In this document: one piece after another, positions 1 to 4,750 of the stretch
How the letters are laid out: every line of letters starts with the position of its first letter
How positions within the stretch are numbered: position 1 is the stretch's first letter
Assembly (NCBI GenBank): GCA_003449615.1
Contig: DMHA01000334.1
Span: forward strand, 1 to 7,907
Reading direction: 5' to 3'
DNA: 7,907 bases
Source: Flavobacterium sp.
GTDB taxonomy: Bacteria; Bacteroidota; Bacteroidia; Flavobacteriales; Flavobacteriaceae
Notes under the pieces: generated by a model
What the model was told of the DNA's origin: nothing
Databases searched by the model: none
What the model saw: the letters and a program-made list of their open reading frames with translations, nothing else
Position numbers and translations under genes: made by a program

Positions 1-5
1 TAATT

Positions 6-76
6 GGCGTCGTGGCCGAGCGGCTAGGCTGGGCTCTGCAAAAGCTCCTACTCCGGTTCGAATCCGGACGATGCCT
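6..76 (+). tRNA. tRNA-Cys (anticodon GCA)
   Basis: The stretch folds as a complete cloverleaf. The 7-bp acceptor stem is 6-12 with 69-75 (one G-U pair). A short D arm is 15-17 with 27-29, with GG in its loop. The anticodon stem is 31-35 with 43-47 and the loop is CTGCAAA, giving anticodon GCA at 38-40. The T arm is 52-56 with 64-68 and has the loop TTCGAAT. The discriminator base at 76 is U, which is the identity base of tRNA-Cys. CCA is not encoded, since CTG follows. The promoter lies left of the window. A terminator follows within 10 bases, so this is the last or only gene of its transcript. Confidence 0.96.
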
Positions 77-83
77 CTGAATC

Positions 84-110
84 AACCTCTCTTTTCGGGA
101 GGTTTTTTTT
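84..110 (+). terminator. Rho-independent terminator of tRNA-Cys
   Basis: ACCTCTC at 85-91 pairs with GGGAGGT at 97-103 (one G-U pair) around the loop TTTTC. An eight-T run at 103-110 follows. It stands directly after the tRNA and is a textbook intrinsic terminator. Confidence 0.9.
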
Positions 111-115
111 ATGTT

Positions 116-140
116 TGTCATTCTGACGAAGGAAGAATCT
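116..140. repeat. REP-like short dispersed repeat, candidate copy
   Basis: This 25-base stretch starts TGTCATTCTGACG and ends GAAGAATCT. ATTCT at 120-124 is mirrored by AGAAT at 134-138, so it can form a small imperfect hairpin. Sequences of this general form (TGTCATTCY...GAAGAATCT) recur in intergenic DNA of Flavobacteriia. That statement is from memory, and repetition cannot be shown from a single copy in this window. It lies between the tRNA terminator and the degenerate tRNA copy. It is not coding. Confidence 0.4.
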
Positions 141-160
141 AAAAAATGAATTAAAGTTAT

Positions 161-214
161 GTTCAAATCCAGACGATGCCTCAGAATTGAACTCTCTTTT
201 TGAGAGGTTTTTTT
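161..214 (+). repeat. Degenerate duplicate of the tRNA-Cys 3' end and its terminator
   Basis: At a constant offset of 105 bases this stretch repeats 56-109 with 8 differences in 54 positions and no gaps. It covers the end of the T arm, the 3' acceptor strand (GACGATGCCTC is identical) and the terminator hairpin. The 5' half of the tRNA is absent: nothing at 141-160 resembles an acceptor, D or anticodon arm, so this cannot be a functional tRNA. It could be the remnant of a tandem tRNA-Cys duplication that lost its middle, or the far junction (att-like) of an integrated element that has since been deleted. The similarity extends past the tRNA through the terminator, which favours duplication. 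Confidence 0.8.
190..214 (+). terminator. Second, duplicated intrinsic terminator
   Basis: CTCTC at 192-196 pairs with GAGAG at 202-206 around TTTTT, and a seven-T run at 208-214 follows. The G-U pair of the first terminator has become an A-U pair here (203 is A where 98 is G). The hairpin has therefore stayed stable while the adjoining tRNA fragment decayed. It may catch readthrough from the tRNA and insulate the phosphatase gene. Confidence 0.7.
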
Positions 215-339
215 AGCATTGTTAATTTAGTATAGATGGTGATTATTTTGTTAAAATCTGATTTTGAATAGTTTACAATAATTTTAGAATTAGAAAATAT
301 TTTAAAACTATATTAGGTTAACAATGCCGAATATTTTAT

Positions 340-347
340 TAAATTTG
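340..347 (+). promoter_or_regulatory. Candidate -7 box of the alkaline phosphatase promoter
   Basis: TAAATTTG matches the Bacteroidota -7 consensus TAnnTTTG exactly. It would start transcription about 11 bases before the ATG at 365, a leader length like that inferred for other genes in the window. No clear TTG lies at the proper distance upstream. TTA at 318-320, with a 19-base spacer, is the nearest candidate. No phosphate-starvation operator could be recognised. The rest of 215-339 is plain AT-rich spacer. Confidence 0.4.
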
Positions 348-364
348 AAAAAAATCAAATCAAA

Positions 365-1780
365 ATGGAAAGAAGAAAATTTTTAAGAAACGGTTCGCTT
401 TTTACAATTGGGGCATCTTTATTGAATCCATTTAGCAGTTCGGCTAACGATTTTGATGCTAATTTTATTCAAAAAAATAAAAAAGCTAAAAATATAATTT
501 TTATTGTAAGCGATGGTATGAGCATTGGCACTCTTAACATGGCAGATATCTATTTGAGTCGCAAAACAGGACAAGGAACTAACTGGATTCAATTGTATAA
601 AGACAATAGAATAACTCGTTCTTTGATGGATATGACTTCGGCTTCTTCTATTGTAACAGACTCTGCTGCCGCTAGTTCATCATGGGGAAGCGGCTTTCGT
701 GTTAAAAATGGATCTTTAAATATAGGTGTCAATGGTGAAGAATACTTACCTATTTGGCAAAAATTTAAAAAAGCAGGAAAAATGGCAGGTTGTGTAACTA
801 CTGTACCCATAACTCATGCAACTCCAGCTGGTTTTTGTGTTGCATCAAAAAGTAGAAATAGTCAGGAAAACATTGCTGAGATGTATTTGGATTTAAAATT
901 CGATATCATGATGGGAGGCGGAAACAAATACTTTTCAGCAGATAGTCGCAAAGATAAGCGCGATATGTATCAAGAATTTACCGCAAAAGGATTTAATGTA
1001 GTAAAAACGCGAAGCGAAATGATGGCATCAGATAATAGCAAGCCCATACTTGGAGTATTTTATAACGATGGACTTCCCTACACCAAAGATCATGAAAACA
1101 GTAAAGAACTTACAGAAAAAATTCCAACATTGGCAGAAATGGCTCAACGTGCTATTGATAAAATGAAAAATCATACCGAAGGTTTTGTATTGCAAATTGA
1201 AGCAGGAAAGGTAGATTGGGCTGCTCATGCCAACGATATTGCAGGTTTAATCTACGATCAAGTGGCTCACGACGAGGCTGTGAAAGTAGCAATAGACTTT
1301 GCCGAAAAAGACAAAAACACCTTGGTTATAATTACTTCCGATCACGGAAATGCAAATCCTGGTATAATATATGGCAAAGAGGCCAACAGTAATTTTGATT
1401 CTATCCAAAAATACAAACAAACCAATGAATGGATTTTGAACGGTATTGGAAAAGAAACCTCTGAAAGTCAAGTTATAGAACGTGTTGAATTTGCTAATAA
1501 TTTTGTTTTAAAAAATGAAGAGGCAAAAGAATTATTAAGTTATTATATGAATGTAAAAACAGAAAATGAGCTTTATAACCCAAAATCTTTACCATTTAAA
1601 AAATTATCAGAAATACAACAAAAATACAACTCGGTAGGTTGGATAAGCATGAATCACTCTGCAGATTATACAGAGTTAGCTCTTTTTGGTCCTGGTAGTC
1701 AGCTGGCTAAACCGTTTGTAAAAAATACCGATATGCACTACTTAATGTTACAAGCAGCCGAAGTAGAAAACAAGTTTTAA
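365..1780 (+). CDS. phoA: Alkaline phosphatase, PhoA family, with Tat-like signal
   Basis: A 471-residue metal-dependent phosphomonoesterase that would release phosphate from organic phosphates outside the cytoplasm. Residues 2-22 (ERRKFLRNGS, then a mildly hydrophobic stretch) resemble a twin-arginine signal, which fits export of a folded metalloenzyme. Family residues (E. coli numbering in brackets) are all present: D50 (51), nucleophile S100 in TDSAAAS (102), H151 (153), T153 (155), R164 (166), E279 (322), D284 (327), W285 (328), H288 (331), D326 and H327 (369/370) and H431 (412). H151 and W285 replace the E. coli Asp and Lys, the combination known from Vibrio alkaline phosphatase. Residues about 335-424, between the SDHG motif and the last His, probably form a lineage-specific insert. 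There is no type IX sorting domain. The gene stands alone and is convergent with the exporter gene. The start is supported by the signal peptide and the promoter box at 340-347. Confidence 0.93.
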   Translation: MERRKFLRNGSLFTIGASLLNPFSSSANDFDANFIQKNKKAKNIIFIVSDGMSIGTLNMADIYLSRKTGQGTNWIQLYKDNRITRSLMDMTSASSIVTDSAAASSSWGSGFRVKNGSLNIGVNGEEYLPIWQKFKKAGKMAGCVTTVPITHATPAGFCVASKSRNSQENIAEMYLDLKFDIMMGGGNKYFSADSRKDKRDMYQEFTAKGFNVVKTRSEMMASDNSKPILGVFYNDGLPYTKDHENSKELTEKIPTLAEMAQRAIDKMKNHTEGFVLQIEAGKVDWAAHANDIAGLIYDQVAHDEAVKVAIDFAEKDKNTLVIITSDHGNANPGIIYGKEANSNFDSIQKYKQTNEWILNGIGKETSESQVIERVEFANNFVLKNEEAKELLSYYMNVKTENELYNPKSLPFKKLSEIQQKYNSVGWISMNHSADYTELALFGPGSQLAKPFVKNTDMHYLMLQAAEVENKF

Positions 1781-1803
1781 AATTTTTGACTGAAAAAAAA
1801 GAT

Positions 1804-1950
1804 TGAGTCTGCTCCGGCAACCCTATTTTGTCTTTTTTTGCTTCTTTTTAATAGTTTCAAAGAAAAAATATTGATTATCAGTTACTTACAAATATAAAAA
1901 AATAATAAATCGTCCAAAATTAGAAAAAAGACCTTTTCGGAGCGGACTCA
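1804..1950. mobile_element. MITE-like element with 13-bp terminal inverted repeats
   Basis: TGAGTCTGCTCCG at 1804-1816 is the reverse complement of CGGAGCGGACTCA at 1938-1950, with 12 of 13 positions matching. The 4 bases AGAT directly precede the left end (1800-1803) and directly follow the right end (1951-1954), as a target duplication would. A second inner pair, GTCTTTTTT at 1830-1838 and AAAAAAGAC at 1924-1932, adds to the symmetry. No coding frame fits in 147 bp, so this would be non-autonomous. It fills most of the gap between two convergent genes. Alternatively it is a long-looped bidirectional terminator or another structured repeat. The flanking DNA is A-rich, so AGAT could match by chance. 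The transposase family is unknown. Confidence 0.5.
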
Positions 1951-1994
1951 AGATTATATTTTAATTTATTTGCTAATATATTTCTTTAAAAATA

Positions 1995-2663
1995 CTACTT
2001 ATCTATTCTTTCTATAACATCTTTTTTTACTTCTGGAAACCAACCTTGAATGATTAAAGCAATTCCAAAAATCATCAAAACAATACTAATTCCTTTTTTG
2101 ATTTTTAGAATATTTACAGGGGTCATTTTGTTTTTTAACTGCTTGGCTAATAGTATTTTGATGCAATCAACCAGCACATAAGTTACAATTACTGAGGTAA
2201 AAAAAGTAAACATTCTAGTGTTTTGCATTTCTAATTTTGGTCCAACCGAAATAATTACAGCCAACCAAAATCCCAATACTCCAATGTTGATAATGTTCAG
2301 GAAAAAGCCTTTTATGAATAAGCCTAAGTAATCTTTTCTGATAATTTCGTTATCAATTTTATGAGTATCCACCTTTTTTTGTTTGTGTAATCCTATATAC
2401 GAAATAACACCATAAGCCAGCATCAAGATTCCGCCAAACATAAAAAGTGCGGAATTATCTTTTATACTCGTTATCAATCGATAGCTTCCCAAATAAGCAA
2501 TGAAGATGAAAACTATATCGCCCAAAACCACTCCTAAATCGAATACTAAAGCTGCCCTAAATCCTTTTATAATACTGGTTTCCAATAATATAAAAAAAAC
2601 AGGACCTATCATAAAACTTAAAAAAATTCCCCAAGGAATTCCTGATAAAATATCATTTATCAT
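1995..2663 (-). CDS. LysE/RhtB-type membrane exporter
   Basis: A 222-residue inner-membrane protein with about six hydrophobic segments: near 8-30, 37-62, 71-91, 115-140, 151-172 and 190-208. The first contains the family's early Gly-Pro (G20-P21 in FMIGPVFFILLETS). The following FDLGVVLGDIVF (41-52) matches the second LysE helix. A charged loop at about 92-113 separates the two halves, as in the family. LysE-family proteins export amino acids or other small metabolites by proton antiport. The substrate here cannot be read from sequence, although Flavobacteriia carry many such paralogues. Length is usual for the family (about 200-230). The ATG at 2661-2663 is the only start that keeps the first helix intact. 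The gene follows the head GIN gene by 66 bases on the same strand, but a hairpin between them suggests separate transcription. Confidence 0.85.
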   Translation of the reverse strand: MINDILSGIPWGIFLSFMIGPVFFILLETSIIKGFRAALVFDLGVVLGDIVFIFIAYLGSYRLITSIKDNSALFMFGGILMLAYGVISYIGLHKQKKVDTHKIDNEIIRKDYLGLFIKGFFLNIINIGVLGFWLAVIISVGPKLEMQNTRMFTFFTSVIVTYVLVDCIKILLAKQLKNKMTPVNILKIKKGISIVLMIFGIALIIQGWFPEVKKDVIERIDK

Positions 2664-2695
2664 TTAAAAAACTTTAAAAAATTGTAATTTATTCG

Positions 2696-2728
2696 AAAAT
2701 CCCCAAAGACAAAGCCTCTAGGGATTTT
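2696..2728 (-). terminator. Probable terminator of the head GIN gene
   Basis: Read on the minus strand, AAAATCCC (2728-2721) pairs perfectly with GGGATTTT (2703-2696) around a 17-base loop. It begins one base after the stop codon at 2730-2732. The A-run before and T-run after the G/C core make it work like an intrinsic terminator, although the T tract is short. Confidence 0.6.
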
Positions 2729-2729
2729 A

Positions 2730-3395
2730 TTATTTTTCCGTAATAGTTCCACCCGCAAAGGTTTCTTGTTTTATTTCTTTTGGTTTACCATAAATTTCAA
2801 TTGAACCGCCTGCTTTTACTTTTGCATTGACAAGAGTGCTTGCATTCACTTCGGCACTTCCTCCTGCTGAAAGACTGACAAAAGTTTGAGATGTTTCTAA
2901 ATTCTTAGCATTCAAAATTCCGCCAGATGTGATTGTTGATTTTTGAGTGGCTGCATTACCAGATAAATTAATGATACCGCCAGAATTAAGTTTAACTGTC
3001 GCATTATCAACATCAAGCTCAACTTCAATCATTGCTCCTTCTTGGGCAGATAAATTTATTGTGGTTTGTTTAAAAATGTGTTTGCTGCTCACAATACTTC
3101 CTTCGTTGGCATCAATACTTTTGATGTTTTTGAAGTATAAAATTACTTGAGTGTCATCTCCTGACAACATTTTGGTCAATTTCATCCTCAATTTTAGAAG
3201 ACCATTTTTATTGACTGTTTCAAAACTGTCATCATTTTTTCCTGTTACAACTATCTTATTTTCGTCCGAAGGAACAAGTGTTACATTCAGTTGATCAAAG
3301 ACTTTTACTTCTTCAAAATCACCGAGATTTAATGTGGTTTGACTAAAATTGATTTGTGAAATCATCACAAAAACGATTAAAACTATCTTTTTCAT
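2730..3395 (-). CDS. Secreted head GIN domain (DUF2807) protein
   Basis: A 221-residue exported protein. Residues 1-18 (MKKIVLIVFVMISQINFS) form a Sec signal peptide, probably cut before Gln19. There is no lipobox cysteine, so it should be soluble in the periplasm or outside. The mature part has the pattern of the DUF2807 'putative auto-transporter adhesin, head GIN' family: short alternating beta strands broken by Gly-Gly turns at 139-140, 158-159, 178-179, 196-197 and 215-216. This is a spacing of about 19 residues that suggests rungs of a beta-solenoid. The biochemical role of the family is unknown, and the adhesin name is only a database label. There is no membrane anchor or type IX sorting tail. 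Its start is 29 bases below the stop of the ATPase gene. No good TAnnTTTG box lies in that gap, so it may be read from the ATPase promoter. Confidence 0.88.
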   Translation of the reverse strand: MKKIVLIVFVMISQINFSQTTLNLGDFEEVKVFDQLNVTLVPSDENKIVVTGKNDDSFETVNKNGLLKLRMKLTKMLSGDDTQVILYFKNIKSIDANEGSIVSSKHIFKQTTINLSAQEGAMIEVELDVDNATVKLNSGGIINLSGNAATQKSTITSGGILNAKNLETSQTFVSLSAGGSAEVNASTLVNAKVKAGGSIEIYGKPKEIKQETFAGGTITEK

Positions 3396-3424
3396 TATAA
3401 TTTATATTTAAAAGTTATTAAAAA

Positions 3425-4603
3425 TTATCGAATCATTCCTCCCCATACAAACGATTCAAAGTTGATATTATTTTTGCCTAAGACAAAACCTTTTTCGATA
3501 TTAATTTTTTTAGCCAAATTCATTAGTTTCTTGTAATCTATGGGTTGCGCTGTTTCTTTTACTTCAAAAGCAATTCTTTTGTCGATAATAAAATCAATTT
3601 CTGGTCCTGTTTTGAGTTGATAATAACTCAGTTCTCCAAAATGATGCAACTGATTGAAAATAGCATTTTCAAACTTGGAACCACTACTTAATTCGGCAAA
3701 TTGTGTGGCAATTCCGTTATCCAGAAAATAGACTTTTCGAGCCTTAACAATTTCTCTATCAGCGTTTAATGAATAGACAGGAATGGTCTTAATAAAATAA
3801 GTATTCTCTAATAAATAAATATAATTATCAACCGTTTGCCGGGACAAATTAACCGTATTTGCAATTTTAGAAATGTCCAATTTAGAGCCAATTCGTGCTG
3901 CCAAAAGTTTAATAATATTCCGTAATTCTGGAATTTTCTTAATATCGGCAATTTGAACCAAATCGATATTGATATAAGAACTTAAAATATCCTGCAACAA
4001 ATCTTTCTTTTCGGAAATGTTTTCGGTTAATACAACTTCAGGAAATCCTCCGTAGGTACAGTAATCATTATAATTTTTTTGAATTTCTTCTTTAATAATA
4101 GTATCATTTTCTAATGATTCTATATTTTCTAATCCTTTGAATTTATAATTGTTAAAAGTTAGATATTCTCCAAAATCTAATGGATAAATTTCAAAAATTT
4201 TCTTTCGACCCGCCATCGATTCCTGAAACTTATTTTTGATATAATAGGAACTAGAACCGGTTACAATAAATTTAATATTATAATGATCATACAAATATTT
4301 AATAACACTTGGAATATTAGGTAATAATTGAATTTCGTCAATACAAATCATCACTTTTTTAGAAAAATCTATTCCTTCTTCACTTAATTTTTTTATAATT
4401 AAATCATAATTCCTAACATCAAAAAGATCTCTATCTTCTAATTGTTCTAAATCAAAAAACAATTTATGCTCAATATCCGAAGCTTCCATTAGTTGTTTTA
4501 CTAATGTTGTTTTGCCTGTTCGCCTCATTCCAGTTAAAACGGTAACTTGTTTTACAGCCAAATGTTTTTCTAACGAATTGAAAATCTTTCTTTTAAAATT
4601 CAT
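3425..4603 (-). CDS. AAA_14 ATPase with C-terminal DUF4143 domain
   Basis: A 392-residue cytoplasmic P-loop ATPase of the AAA_14/DUF4143 class. Visible motifs are Walker A GMRRTGKT (25-32), Walker B VMICIDE (84-90), and a sensor-like strand KFIVTGSSS (111-119). YGGFPEVV (184-191) is typical of the class. A helix-turn-helix-like part lies at about 241-270 (ISKIANTVNLSRQTVDNYI). The C-terminal domain carries a PD-(D/E)xK-type arrangement: E312, D337 in PEIDF, and E347-V-K349. The fold is therefore nuclease-like and the key residues are retained. The cellular role of the family is not established. It is widespread, patchily distributed and often found in accessory DNA. The gene is full length and intact. 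It lies between rnr and the head GIN gene, with its own promoter and a palindromic repeat array directly upstream. AAGG five bases before the ATG may serve as ribosome binding site. Confidence 0.9.
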   Translation of the reverse strand: MNFKRKIFNSLEKHLAVKQVTVLTGMRRTGKTTLVKQLMEASDIEHKLFFDLEQLEDRDLFDVRNYDLIIKKLSEEGIDFSKKVMICIDEIQLLPNIPSVIKYLYDHYNIKFIVTGSSSYYIKNKFQESMAGRKKIFEIYPLDFGEYLTFNNYKFKGLENIESLENDTIIKEEIQKNYNDYCTYGGFPEVVLTENISEKKDLLQDILSSYINIDLVQIADIKKIPELRNIIKLLAARIGSKLDISKIANTVNLSRQTVDNYIYLLENTYFIKTIPVYSLNADREIVKARKVYFLDNGIATQFAELSSGSKFENAIFNQLHHFGELSYYQLKTGPEIDFIIDKRIAFEVKETAQPIDYKKLMNLAKKINIEKGFVLGKNNINFESFVWGGMIR

Positions 4604-4624
4604 TTTACCTTAATTTTTAAGATA

Positions 4625-4658
4625 CAAATGTAGTAAAAAATTTATTATACTTTACAAA
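4625..4658 (-). promoter_or_regulatory. Promoter of the AAA_14 ATPase gene
   Basis: On the minus strand, TTTG (4658-4655) is followed after 22 bases by TACATTTG (4632-4625). This matches the Bacteroidota pattern TTG-N17-23-TAnnTTTG exactly. Transcription would start near 4619, leaving a leader of about 16 bases before the ATG at 4603. The -33 box is inside the first palindrome of the repeat array, so a protein bound to the palindrome would compete with the sigma factor. Confidence 0.7.
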
Positions 4659-4728
4659 TAGTTATACTATTTGTAAACTGCACTTTACAAATAGTAATAC
4701 TATTTGCAAACTGCACTTTGCAAATAGT
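4651..4728. repeat. Array of 33-bp palindromic repeats (2.4 copies), candidate operator
   Basis: TTTACAAATAGT occurs at 4651-4662 and 4684-4695, and as TTTGCAAATAGT at 4717-4728, with an exact 33-base period. The first two copies are completed by an inverted half, ACTATTTGTAAA (4666-4677) and ACTATTTGCAAA (4699-4710). Each is therefore a 27-bp palindrome with 12-bp arms (perfect in copy 1, one mismatch in copy 2) around a 3-base centre. CTGCAC or ACTGCAC links the copies. Copy 3 is only a left half. A 33-bp period is about three helical turns, which would place bound dimers on the same DNA face. The array lies between the rnr stop and the ATPase start and overlaps the ATPase promoter. A repressor or autoregulation site is the simplest reading. 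The binding protein is unknown. Confidence 0.85.
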
Positions 4729-4730
4729 AT

Positions 4731-4748
4731 GTTTTTTAGATAAAAAAC
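4731..4748 (-). terminator. AT-only palindrome after rnr, weak terminator candidate
   Basis: GTTTTTTA at 4731-4738 and TAAAAAAC at 4741-4748 are perfect inverted repeats with a 2-base centre, placed 3 bases past the rnr stop codon (4751-4753). It could fold into a short hairpin in the rnr transcript. With only one G-C pair and no T tract it would be a poor terminator, so some rnr transcripts may run into the ATPase gene. Confidence 0.3.
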
Positions 4749-4750
4749 GC

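Noticed and set aside
161..187. A second functional tRNA-Cys
   Set aside because: Only the T-loop end and 3' acceptor strand are present; no 5' acceptor, D arm or anticodon arm can be found upstream.
589..1471. Open frames on the minus strand inside the alkaline phosphatase gene (589-810, 1028-1228, 1247-1471)
   Set aside because: They lie antisense to a well-conserved enzyme, have no recognisable family pattern and no promoter; they are by-products of the real reading frame.
1804..1950. Integron attC-like site or a simple intrinsic terminator
   Set aside because: The ends lack the GTTRRRY/RYYYAAC core sequences of attC, and the loop of over 100 bases is too large for an ordinary intrinsic terminator.
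2947..3150. Plus-strand open frame of 67 codons within the head GIN gene
   Set aside because: It is antisense to a clear secreted-protein gene, and its low-complexity Ser/Leu-rich translation resembles no family.
4651..4728. CRISPR array
   Set aside because: Period and repeat length would both be about 33 bp with no unique spacers; only a constant 6-7 base linker separates the palindromes, and no cas genes are near.
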